Part shown: positions 45,232 to 52,484 of the stretch, piece after piece | How positions within the stretch are numbered: position 1 is the stretch's first letter | Layout of the letters: each line of letters starts with the position of its first letter | DNA from: Planctomycetota bacterium | Lineage (GTDB): Bacteria; Planctomycetota; J058; J103 | Assembly: GCA_026004615.1 (NCBI GenBank) | Contig: BPJM01000003.1 | Coordinates: 248,001 to 312,000, forward strand | Reading direction: 5' to 3' | Length of the DNA: 64,000 nt | Notes under the pieces: generated by a model | Databases searched by the model: none | Seen by the model: only the letters and a program-made list of their open reading frames with translations | Told to the model about the DNA's origin: nothing | Program-made: the position numbers and the translations under genes

Positions 45232-46110
45232 TCAGCGCGCCCCCATGGCCTTGTGCAGCTGCGGGATCACGCGCACGCACTCCAGGTACGCCCGCGCCGC
45301 GCGCTGCAGCTCCAGCAGCACCGGCACCGGCGGCGGCAGCGCAGGCCCGGGGCGGCTGCCCGGCAGGGGCGCGACCGGACTCACGGGCTGCAGGATGAGC
45401 GGCACCCGGCGGTCGATCGCGGCGAGCATGCGCGCGACCTCCTCGACCTCGGCGGCGTCGACCTCGCGCGTCACCACCACCTTGACCTGGGCGGCGCCGG
45501 GCCGGCAGTGCGCCAGGGTGCGGCGGTAGGTCTCGCGCGTCGCCGGATAGTCGGCGAAGGGCAGCTTCACATCCGCGCTCAGAAAGCCGAGCTGCGGCGC
45601 GATCGCGGCGACCGTCTCGGGGTACAGGCTGTTGGTCTCCAGGTAGATCCGGAAGCCCTCGGCGGTGAGCGCCGGGCACAGCCGCCGCAAGAACCCGCCC
45701 CACATCGCGGGCTCGCCCCCGGTCAGCGCCACCCAGTCGACCGGTCCCCAGCCCGCGCGCAGCCGGCGGAGTTCGGCGAGCACCTGCTCGGGCGTGACCG
45801 GATTGGCGAGCAGCCGCCAGCTGCCGCCCGGCTGCTGCTCGACGCGCGCCTGGGGCACCGCCTTGGCGGTGAGCGCCTCGGGGGTGTCGCACCACGGGCA
45901 GCGGATGTTGCAGCCGGCGAGCCGCACGAACAGCTGTCGTTCACCCGCCAGCACGCCCTCGCCCTGCACCGAGAGGAAGATCTCGTGCAGGTAGGCCTTG
46001 GCGCCGGGCTGGCGCCGCGGTGCGGGCGCGTGCGGCGGGGCGGGCGCGGGATGCTCGGGCGCGGGCTCGCCGGAGGCCATGCGCTCGGTGCTCATGCCGG
46101 TGTTCGCCAT
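45232..46110 (-). CDS. queE: 7-carboxy-7-deazaguanine synthase QueE
   Basis: 292 aa from the ATG at 46110; a TTG 12 nt earlier is an alternative. The first 30 residues are a Pro/Ala extension. Then FLSVQGEGVLAGERQLFVRLAGCNIRCPWCDT contains the radical SAM CxxxCxxC (CNIRCPWC) in its QueE setting, and ALTGGEPAM is the SAM-binding strand. QueE converts 6-carboxy-tetrahydropterin to 7-carboxy-7-deazaguanine, the ring contraction step of queuosine synthesis. It lies 54 nt after queC, whose product takes the next step. QueD is not in this window. Confidence 0.92.
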   Translation of the reverse strand: MANTGMSTERMASGEPAPEHPAPAPPHAPAPRRQPGAKAYLHEIFLSVQGEGVLAGERQLFVRLAGCNIRCPWCDTPEALTAKAVPQARVEQQPGGSWRLLANPVTPEQVLAELRRLRAGWGPVDWVALTGGEPAMWGGFLRRLCPALTAEGFRIYLETNSLYPETVAAIAPQLGFLSADVKLPFADYPATRETYRRTLAHCRPGAAQVKVVVTREVDAAEVEEVARMLAAIDRRVPLILQPVSPVAPLPGSRPGPALPPPVPVLLELQRAARAYLECVRVIPQLHKAMGAR

Positions 46111-46164
46111 CGCGATTCGCAACCGTATCCGCCTCGGGTGCGCAAGGGTGGCGGCAAGCGCTGC

Positions 46165-46893
46165 TCAGCCGGCGCTCGGCACACCCGGTAGCCGCCGCAC
46201 CTGGCGGCGTTCGGCCTCCCACCACGCGCGGGCGCCGGCGCGTTCGAGCGCGCGCACCAGCCGCTGGCACGACTCGCACTGCCCGCAGTGCTCCTCCTCG
46301 CCGAGGTAGCAGACCCAGATGTGGGCGAGCGGGGCGCCGGCGCGCCGGCCGGCCTCGAGCAGTTCCGCCTTGTCCATGCCGACGGTCGGGGACTGGAGCG
46401 TCACCCGCCCGCGCGTGGAGTAGCGTAGCGCCGCGCGCGCGGCGAGCAGGAACTCGTAGCTGTTGTCGGGGAAGGTCTGCGCCTCCTCGCGGTTGAAGCC
46501 CATGATGACGCAACCGGCCCCCAGGCCCTCCGCGAGCGCGGCCGCGACCGCCAGCATCACCCCGTTGCGGTTGGGCACCCATACGCGCTCGGCGCGCGCC
46601 AGCGCCTGGGCGCCCTCCAGCTCTTCGGGTCTGGTGCGCGGCACCTCGAGCGAGTGCTGCGTCAGCGCGTTGCGCCCCAGCTCGCCGAGGAACGGCAGGT
46701 GCACGACCTGGTGCGGGATGCCGAGCGCGGCAGCGATCGCGCGTGCGGCCTCCAGTTCGCGTGCGGCGGCGCGCTGGCCGTAATCGATCGTCAGCGCGCG
46801 CACAACCGGAGCGGTGCGCGCCGCGAGCGCCGTCGCGACGGTCGAGTCCAGTCCCCCGGACAGCAGCGCCACCGCGCCTGCGCTCCTGCTCAT
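46165..46893 (-). CDS. queC: 7-cyano-7-deazaguanine synthase QueC
   Basis: 242 aa. The ATP-binding PP-loop SGGLDST (12-18), DYGQRAAARE, VPNRNGVML, GFNREEAQTFPDNS and the zinc-binding CYLGEEEHCGQCESC make it certain. It turns 7-carboxy-7-deazaguanine into preQ0 with ATP and ammonia. It forms an operon with queE; queF, which reduces preQ0 to preQ1, is at 56547 on the other strand. A TAAGAT hexamer (46905-46900) ends 6 nt before the ATG, suggesting a leaderless mRNA. Confidence 0.95.
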   Translation of the reverse strand: MSRSAGAVALLSGGLDSTVATALAARTAPVVRALTIDYGQRAAARELEAARAIAAALGIPHQVVHLPFLGELGRNALTQHSLEVPRTRPEELEGAQALARAERVWVPNRNGVMLAVAAALAEGLGAGCVIMGFNREEAQTFPDNSYEFLLAARAALRYSTRGRVTLQSPTVGMDKAELLEAGRRAGAPLAHIWVCYLGEEEHCGQCESCQRLVRALERAGARAWWEAERRQVRRLPGVPSAG

Positions 46894-46966
46894 GCTGCGA
46901 TCTTATCCCCTTGCTCGCCCGGCCGCCAGCGCACCGGCGACAGGAGGTGAGGCGAGGGGCGGGTGG

Positions 46967-47028
46967 GGGGCGCGGCGGCTGCAGGCGGGGCCCGCGTCGC
47001 GCGGGGGCGCGGCGGCTACAGGCGGGGC
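46967..47028 (+). repeat. Two copies of a 25-nt direct repeat
   Basis: Units at 46967-46991 and 47004-47028 match at 24 of 25 bases (one g/a difference), 37 nt apart, in the 300-nt spacer between queC and the SPOR gene. GC-rich; may be slippage or a binding site for the SPOR gene's expression. The remainder of the spacer shows no gene. Confidence 0.6.
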
Positions 47029-47193
47029 GCGGGCGCGGGTGCGCGCGCGCACGCCCACCAGGAGCGGTGGGGGACAGCCGGCGGCGCCGAACGCCGGGCC
47101 GCAGCCGGGCGGAGGGCGCTGCCGGCGACGGCTCAACTCTCCGCGCGGTCGTGCCGATGCTCATGGTGAGGTCCACCTCCCGGGAGACGACCC

Positions 47194-48558
47194 ATGGGGC
47201 TTGTCAAGCGCGACGCCGAGCTGTTCGACCTCATCGGACGGGCGCAGAGCGAGGAGCGCGCGCCGGGCGCGCAGGCGACGGCCAGCGCGATCGCGGCGGT
47301 GGCGGCGGGCGGCAGCGCCGTCCGGCCGCGGCGGAGCGGGGCGGCGGCCGGGGCGGAGCCAGCCCAGGCGCAGGCGGTCGGCAGTGCCGGCGCGGGCACG
47401 GCCGGCGAGGAGGGTGGCGAGCGAGGGCTGCGGCCGCCCGAGGGCGCGGCGGGAGCCGTGCCTCGGCCGCCCCTCGCCTCGCCCGCGGCGGCGAGCGCCG
47501 GCGGCGGCGCCCCGGGCGCGGGGCCGCGGCTGCGCGTGCGGGTGGCGGGGCCAGCCACCGGCGAGGGCGTCGTGCAGGGGGCGGGGGCCGCTCCGGCGGC
47601 GGCTGCGCCGCCTGGGGCGGCCGGCGGCCCGGCGCCGGCACCGGCCGGGGACGCGCGGCCGGCGGGGCGTCCGGCCGGTGCCGGCTCGCCGCTCGCGGGG
47701 CAGCCCGCCTCGGGGCAGGGCGGCACCGAGCGGCCGGCCGAGGAGGATCCGTTCGGGGTCGAGGAGGCGCTCGCCTCGCTGACGGACCTGCTCGGCGGCA
47801 GCCGGATCGTGGTGCTGGACGGCGAGGGCTCGCCCGAGCCCGCCGGCGGGCTGGGGCGCCCGGTGCAGCTGCGGCTGGATACGCTGCTGGCGGCCGGGGT
47901 GCTGGTGGTGCTGCTGCTGGGGGTGGCGTTCCTGCTGGGGCGCGGCTCGGTGGCGGGGCCGCCGCCGGTGACGGCGCTGCCGCCGGCGGGGGCGGGAACC
48001 GAGCGAGCGCAGGCCCATGCGGAGGCGGGCGAGGGCGCCGGGGCGGTGGTGGGCGCGGTCGAGCCCGGCGCACCGCCGGCAGCGGCGGCACCGGCGGCAG
48101 CGGTGCGGCGGGCGGCGGTGCCGCTCGGGATCGTGGCGAGCGCGCCGCCGGTGGCGGGCCCGGCGGGCGGCGGGGCGGCTGGGCATGCGGAGGCGGGCGG
48201 CGCGCCGGCTGGGGCCGAGGCCGGTGGGGTGGCCTCGGCCGCGGCGCAGGCCGCTGCGGGAGCGGGCGAGGCGGCGGGCCAGGCGGCCGGCGCGCAGTCA
48301 CCGCCGCGCTACCAGATCATGGTGATCAGCCACATCCCGAAGGCGAACGCCGAGCGGGTGCAGGCGTTCCTGGAGCAGAAGGGCTACCGCGCCTTCGTCC
48401 AGCGCTCGGGCAACGTCTACAACGTGCGGGTGGGGGCGTATCCGGACCGCAACGCGCCCGAGGCGAAGCGCGACCTGGAGGGTTTGCGCGGGCTGGTGTA
48501 CGAGGGTAAGCTCGAGTTCAAATCGGCTTACTTCGTACCTTGGATGGGCGGTCTGTGA
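47194..48558 (+). CDS. SPOR-domain membrane protein with long low-complexity linkers
   Basis: 454 aa, GGGAG before the ATG. The N-terminal 25 residues (MGLVKRDAELFDLIGRAQSEE) are followed by about 160 residues of Ala/Gly/Pro low complexity, an acidic segment (DPFGVEEALASLTDLLGG), one transmembrane helix (LLAAGVLVVLLLGVAFLLGRG, about 230-250), another Ala/Gly linker, and a C-terminal SPOR domain (YQIMVISHIPKANAERVQAFLEQKGYRAFVQ... YNVRVGAYP, about 373-445). SPOR domains bind denuded peptidoglycan, usually at division sites, so a periplasmic SPOR on a flexible tether is expected. It overlaps the DUF89 gene by 4 nt. The Ala/Gly regions are the most GC-rich in the window. Confidence 0.8.
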   Translation: MGLVKRDAELFDLIGRAQSEERAPGAQATASAIAAVAAGGSAVRPRRSGAAAGAEPAQAQAVGSAGAGTAGEEGGERGLRPPEGAAGAVPRPPLASPAAASAGGGAPGAGPRLRVRVAGPATGEGVVQGAGAAPAAAAPPGAAGGPAPAPAGDARPAGRPAGAGSPLAGQPASGQGGTERPAEEDPFGVEEALASLTDLLGGSRIVVLDGEGSPEPAGGLGRPVQLRLDTLLAAGVLVVLLLGVAFLLGRGSVAGPPPVTALPPAGAGTERAQAHAEAGEGAGAVVGAVEPGAPPAAAAPAAAVRRAAVPLGIVASAPPVAGPAGGGAAGHAEAGGAPAGAEAGGVASAAAQAAAGAGEAAGQAAGAQSPPRYQIMVISHIPKANAERVQAFLEQKGYRAFVQRSGNVYNVRVGAYPDRNAPEAKRDLEGLRGLVYEGKLEFKSAYFVPWMGGL

Positions 48559-49403
48559 AGGCGAGCCCGTACTGTCTGCCCTGCATCCTGCGTCAGGTCC
48601 TGAACACCGCGCGCCAGGTGACCGAGGATGCCTGGCTGCACCGCAAGGTTCTCAGCGAGGCGATGCTGCACCTGGCGAAGGTGGATCTCGACAGGAGTCC
48701 GGCCGAGATCATATCCGAGGTCGAGCGCCTGGCCTGCAAGGCGCTGGGCAACCACGATCCGTTCGCTGCGCTCAAGAAGCAGCACACCACGGCGGCGCTG
48801 GCGGTGCAGGACCGGGTGAAGGAGGCGATCGCGGCGGCGGACGACCCGCTGCGGGTAGCGCTGCTGGCGGCGATCGGGGCGAACGTGCTCGACGGTGCGG
48901 TGCTGGGCCCGGTGGACCTGGCGCAGGGGGTCGAGCTGGCGCTGGCGCAGGGGCTGGTGCTGGATGACTACCCCGAGCTGCTCAAGGATCTGGAGGGGGC
49001 GCGGCGCGTGCTGTACGTGTGCGACAGTGCGGGCGAGATCGTGCTGGACCGGCTGGTGATGGAGCAGCTGCGCGGCCGCGGGCTCGAGGTGGCGTGTGCG
49101 GTGCGGCGTGCGGTGGTGCTCAACGATGCGGTGCGTGCGGATGCGGAGGCGCTCGGGCTGGGCGAGGTGGCGAGCGTGATCGACACCGGCTCGGACGACA
49201 TGGGGGTGCCGGTGCCGCTGACGGCGGGGGAGTTTCGGGAGCACTATCAGGCGGCGGATCTGGTGCTGGCCAAGGGGGCGGCGAACTACGAGACGCTGCT
49301 GCGCGATGACACGCCCGCCTACTTCGGCATCTGGGTGAAATGTCCGGTGGTGGCGCGCGATCTGGGGGTGGAGGTGGGCGAGCGGGTGCTGGTGCGGCGC
49401 TGA
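48555..49403 (+). CDS. DUF89/ARMT1-like metal-dependent phosphatase
   Basis: 282 aa from the GTG overlapping the SPOR stop (GTGA). The N-terminus has the bacterial/archaeal DUF89 CxxC (YCLPCILRQ), a helical cap, and the active-site strand VLYVCDSAGEIVLDRL, equivalent to the family's 'DNAGE' metal site with Ser for Asn, then DTGSDDMG and LAKGAANYETL. The family includes damage-control phosphatases that remove phosphate from non-canonical metabolites such as 4'-phosphopantetheine or sugar phosphates. Coupling to a SPOR protein is odd, and may only reflect cotranscription. Confidence 0.85.
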   Translation: MKASPYCLPCILRQVLNTARQVTEDAWLHRKVLSEAMLHLAKVDLDRSPAEIISEVERLACKALGNHDPFAALKKQHTTAALAVQDRVKEAIAAADDPLRVALLAAIGANVLDGAVLGPVDLAQGVELALAQGLVLDDYPELLKDLEGARRVLYVCDSAGEIVLDRLVMEQLRGRGLEVACAVRRAVVLNDAVRADAEALGLGEVASVIDTGSDDMGVPVPLTAGEFREHYQAADLVLAKGAANYETLLRDDTPAYFGIWVKCPVVARDLGVEVGERVLVRR

Positions 49404-49419
49404 GCGGCTGGCCCGCCTC

Positions 49420-49447
49420 TTGCGAAGCCCGTCCGGGACCGTATAAT
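49420..49447 (+). promoter_or_regulatory. Promoter for the small basic protein (and probably tRNA-Asn)
   Basis: TTGCGA (49420-49425), 16-nt spacer, perfect TATAAT (49442-49447): the only full -10 consensus noticed. Start site near 49454; leader of about 36 nt. The tRNA follows the gene by 14 nt and may be cotranscribed. Confidence 0.65.
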
Positions 49448-49489
49448 CGTCGGGCTGATCGGTAGGGAGTCCACGCGGAGCGAGATGCG

Positions 49490-49726
49490 ATGTCGCTGCA
49501 TTCGAGCCTGAAGGTCCAGACCAAGCTGGCGCGTTCGCGCAACGTGTTGACGCGGGCCGAGCGGCTGGAGCGGCTGGCGGAGCAGGGCCGCTGGGATGCG
49601 GAGCGGGACTCGGTCTTCGGCCTGCCGAAGACGCGGGTGCAGCTGGCCAAGAAGGTCGGCAAGAAGAAGAAGAAGAAGGAAGAGGCCAAGGCGAAGGCCG
49701 AGGCCGCCGGCGGCGCCAAGCAGTAA
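49490..49726 (+). CDS. Small basic protein (PVC-type, TIGR04137-like)
   Basis: 78 aa: MSLHSSLKVQTKLARSRNVLTRAERLERL, a short 'GRWDAERDSVFGLPKTRV' middle and a Lys-rich tail (VGKKKKKKEEAKAKAE). The MSLH..L...(L/A)xRxRNVLTR(A/V)ER opening and GLPKTRV match a family I remember as specific to Planctomycetes-Verrucomicrobia-Chlamydiae and close relatives; its role is not known, though an rRNA- or nucleic-acid-binding job is suggested by its charge. Strong promoter upstream, directly followed by tRNA-Asn, which suggests high expression. Confidence 0.9.
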   Translation: MSLHSSLKVQTKLARSRNVLTRAERLERLAEQGRWDAERDSVFGLPKTRVQLAKKVGKKKKKKEEAKAKAEAAGGAKQ

Positions 49727-49740
49727 CCCCTCGCACGCGC

Positions 49741-49816
49741 TCCCCGGTAGCTCAACTGGTAGAGCAGCCGGCTGTTAACCGGCGGGTCGAAGGTTCGAAT
49801 CCTTCCCGGGGAGCCA
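49741..49816 (+). tRNA. tRNA-Asn (anticodon GTT), CCA encoded
   Basis: A complete cloverleaf: 7-bp acceptor TCCCCGG/CCGGGGA, D-arm GCTC-AACTGGTA-GAGC, anticodon stem GCCGG/CCGGC around CTGTTAA (anticodon GTT at 49774-49776), T-arm GAAGG-TTCGAAT-CCTTC, discriminator G and an encoded CCA. GUU anticodons are substrates for queuosine, whose synthesis genes queC, queE and queF are in this window. Confidence 0.98.
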
Positions 49817-50095
49817 GATTTCAGTCCGCCAACTCTGGCGGCTCTCGGTTCACGCGGGACCCCGTCGGGATGCCCTGGCGGGGGCTTTTGGGGCTGCACG
49901 AAGAGTTACGGCCCTGCGATTTTCTCCCTTGCCTGGAAGGTTCGCGAGGCAGCGCGTGGGGGCCACGCGTTGGTCTCCCGTCAAGCGTGTATGTTCGGCT
50001 TTTCTCCAACCCGAACCTCCAGACCTTCTTCTCTTCTCCGCAGAAGCCTTGCATGACCCCGCGGAGCGCTGTGACCGCGGGAGGCATCGGCGCTG
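49817..50095. other. Spacer between tRNA-Asn and the transposase remnant
   Basis: 279 nt with more A/T than the genes before it. No gene or tRNA-derived direct repeat is visible. It may be the non-coding flank of the decayed insertion sequence. Confidence 0.35.
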
Positions 50096-50611
50096 CTACG
50101 CAGCGAGCTCGACGGACGCCGGGAGCAGCGCCGCCGACGCCGGCTCGGCCGCCCCGTAGAGGGCGGCCGTCGACGCCTGGCCGAAGTACCTTTGTCTGAC
50201 CTCCCACTGGTCGTTCTGCTCGATCAGGAGCATGCCGGCCAAGCAGCAGACTCGCCCGGTTCGGGAAGATCCCGACGGCCGAGCTGCGCCGTCGGCTCTC
50301 TCGGTGGAGGCGTTCGAGCAGGTTCGGCGAGTGGAGCTGGCGGCAGTGCGCCGCCGGAAACGCCATGTACGCGACGACGTCGCCGCCGGCGTTGGCGAGG
50401 AACTCCCCGGGCCTCGGAACCCGCGGGCCGATCTGCCCTGCCCGCGTACCGAAGCGACGGTCGCGGTAGCCGTCGCGCCGGTCCTCGCGATCCTCGAACC
50501 GTTCTGCGTTGGCCGCACCCGCGAGCTTCGTGACTTCGCGTTGCACGAGCGTTCCCGCCAGCGCCCTCAGCGCCTCTCGCAGGACGTCCGAGCTGCCTTC
50601 AACTCCACCAT
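50096..50611 (-). pseudogene. Degenerate IS256/Mutator-family transposase with internal deletion
   Basis: Pieces of an IS256-type transposase are in order on the minus strand in different frames: ADERMVELKAA near 50611, TLVQREVTKLAGAANAERFEDREDRRDGYRDRRFGTRAGQIG (about 50550-50430), then directly the C-terminal AYMAFPAAHCRQLHSPNLLERLHRESRRRSSAVGIFPNRAS (50370-50250), and, after a frameshift, MLLIEQNDQWEVRQRYFGQASTAALYGAAEPASAALLP ending at 50096. The catalytic middle of the roughly 400-residue enzyme is missing, so the element cannot move by itself. It marks the accessory segment that also holds mgtE. Confidence 0.75.
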
Positions 50612-50641
50612 CCGCTCGTCGGCCCTGGTTCTGTCTCCTCG

Positions 50642-50669
50642 CCAGTTTTTTTCTTTCGAGGAAAACTGG
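50642..50669. repeat. AT-rich inverted repeat beside the transposase remnant
   Basis: CCAGTTTT and AAAACTGG, 12-nt loop with a T-run, about 30 nt beyond the transposase start. It could be a stem-loop at the element's end or a promoter-proximal terminator. No matching end sequence was found on the other side. Confidence 0.3.
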
Positions 50670-50899
50670 ACCTGGAGCAAACCGTGCCCGACCCCACGAG
50701 CCCTGCCACCGGGCCGCCAGGCCAACCCCTTCCGGCGCCCTTTTTCAGACAATTCGCTGCCGAGCGACGAAGGCGCGTGGCAGGGCGGCGGCGTTGGCTC
50801 GGGATAGGTTTTGCTGGTCTGTATTCCGTGCCTTTCTCGAGGGACGCTCCGGGTCAGCGGCGGGCGACAGCTGGCCCGCCGCAACCGGTGGTCCTGCCG

Positions 50900-52285
50900 T
50901 CACAGACCCAGCATCCACTTAGCCGTGAAGAAATAGATCGTGAGCCCTGTGATGTCCACGATCGTGGTCAGAGCCGGGGTGGCCACCACCGCAGGGTCCC
51001 ACTTCACCTTGGCAGCACCCAGGGGTAGCACCGCGCCGATCAACGTCGCCGTGACCACCTGCACGGCGAGTGCGACGGCTATTGCGGCCCCGACCCTGGC
51101 CAGAGTATACCCGGCGGGGATATCGGTCCCTCGCGACAAGAACATGACCTTTCCCCAAGAGAGAAGGCCCAGAACAGCTGCAAGCAAGATTGCGATCTTG
51201 AGCTCCTTCCACAGCACCTTGCGAGTATCTTTCGGCGAGATCTCACGCAACGCCAGTGCCCTCACGACCACCGTCGCGGACTGGCTGCCCGTGTTGCCTC
51301 CAGTGTCCGCCACCATGGGCATGTAGAGCGCCAGGATCAGCATCTGCATTAGGGTGGCCTCGAAGGTGTGGATGATCATGCCCGACACCAGTCCGAGCGC
51401 CGCCAGGCCCACGATCCAGTAAGCGCGGTTCTTGAAATGGACCCAGGAGGAGGTCTTGAGGTATACGCCCGCCTCATGGCTGCCCGCGATGGCCATGAGT
51501 TTCTCCATGTCCTCGGTGTGTTCCTGGGTGATGATGTCGATGGCGTCGTCGTGGGTGATAATGCCGACCAGCGCATCGTCACCGTTGAGTACCGGCAGCG
51601 CGACCAGGTCGTATTTTTGGATTTTGCGGGCCGCGTCCTCCTGGTCATCATCGACCCGGGCGAAGATGACCTCGCGGTGCATGATGTCGCCAACGCGCGC
51701 CTCACGCCGTGCCAGGATCAAATCTTTTAGCGAGACAAATCCCAGAAGTTTCCGGCGCTCGTCCACCACGTAGGCCAAATAGATCGTTTCCTTGTCGGGC
51801 GCGACTTCCCGCAGGCGCTCGATGGCTTGGGAGGCGGTCAGGTGCGGGGACAGCGTGGCATAGTCGGAGGTCATGACCGCCCCGGCGGTGCCCTCCTGGT
51901 ATGCCGACAGCCTGCGGATATCCTCCCTTTCGGCCTGCGCGAGGGCCGGGAGGACGGCTTCTTGCACCCGTTCGGGCAACCGCTTGAACAAGTCGACACG
52001 GTCATCCGGCGACATCTCCGTCAGCAGTTGAGCGATTTCCTCCCGGCGCAGGTTTTCGACGATATCGACCTGCAGGTCCTCATCCAGGTGGCTGAAGATC
52101 TCGGAGCGGAGGGCCGGCTCTGCATGGAGCAGCACCGACCAGGCTTCATCCCTGGAGAGCGCTGACAGGAATTCGCCGATGACGGCGGGGTGGCCGGACT
52201 TACAAAAATCTCGGAGGGCTTTCGCGTCCCCGGCGGCAAGCAACTCGTGCAGCTCGGGGACGAGGAGCGGATTTTTGTTGTTCAT
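50900..52285 (-). CDS. mgtE: Magnesium transporter MgtE
   Basis: 461 aa. The layout is complete: N-terminal superhelical domain (about 5-130, LHELLAAGDAKALRDF ... LLTEMSPDDRVDLFKRLPE), paired CBS domains (135-260, VMTSDYATLSPHLTASQAIERLR ... GIITHDDAIDIITQEHTEDMEKL), a plug helix and five transmembrane helices with the pore motif PMVADTGGNTGSQSATVVVRALA. It is an inner-membrane Mg2+ channel gated by its CBS domains. Codons ending in A or T (AAA, AAT, TTT, TGT, CTT, CGA) are common even in the first 30 codons, unlike the neighbouring genes, which suggests transfer. It lies beside an IS256 remnant. A leader with a hairpin precedes it. Confidence 0.95.
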   Translation of the reverse strand: MNNKNPLLVPELHELLAAGDAKALRDFCKSGHPAVIGEFLSALSRDEAWSVLLHAEPALRSEIFSHLDEDLQVDIVENLRREEIAQLLTEMSPDDRVDLFKRLPERVQEAVLPALAQAEREDIRRLSAYQEGTAGAVMTSDYATLSPHLTASQAIERLREVAPDKETIYLAYVVDERRKLLGFVSLKDLILARREARVGDIMHREVIFARVDDDQEDAARKIQKYDLVALPVLNGDDALVGIITHDDAIDIITQEHTEDMEKLMAIAGSHEAGVYLKTSSWVHFKNRAYWIVGLAALGLVSGMIIHTFEATLMQMLILALYMPMVADTGGNTGSQSATVVVRALALREISPKDTRKVLWKELKIAILLAAVLGLLSWGKVMFLSRGTDIPAGYTLARVGAAIAVALAVQVVTATLIGAVLPLGAAKVKWDPAVVATPALTTIVDITGLTIYFFTAKWMLGL

Positions 52286-52484
52286 GGTTCACCTGCTGTT
52301 CGGCCGCGAGGGGAGGGCAGATGCGATCGGCGGCGAACCGGTCGGCCTGTGCGCGGAGGCAGGGCCGACCGATCCCGCCGCGTACCGCATCGCCCGGCCG
52401 TTGCGGCCCAGGGTCGTCGAGCTCGCCTGGTGTCGAATCCTGCGTCCTGGGCTGGCAACTATGACTGCCATCCGAGTTGTTCAT
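52200..52484 (-). CDS. Possible leader peptide overlapping the start of mgtE
   Basis: An ATG at 52484 with a perfect AAAGGAGGT upstream opens a 94-codon frame (MNNSDGSHSCQPRTQDSTPG...) that runs through the whole mgtE leader and ends 86 nt inside mgtE in another frame. The strong ribosome site argues that something is translated here; the composition (Pro, Arg, Gln, no fold) argues against a normal protein. Leader peptides controlling Mg transport genes are known elsewhere. Both this frame and mgtE begin ATG-AAC-AAC, so a small duplication or an earlier mgtE start that later moved is also possible. Confidence 0.35.
   Translation of the reverse strand: MNNSDGSHSCQPRTQDSTPGELDDPGPQRPGDAVRGGIGRPCLRAQADRFAADRICPPLAAEQQVNHEQQKSAPRPRAARVACRRGRESPPRFL
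52339..52371. promoter_or_regulatory. Stable hairpin in the mgtE leader
   Basis: CGGTCGGCC and GGCCGACCG pair over 9 bp around a 15-nt loop, 54 nt before the mgtE ATG. It does not resemble the M-box (ykoK) aptamer. Ribosomes translating the overlapping leader frame would unfold it, which would suit an attenuator. Confidence 0.4.
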
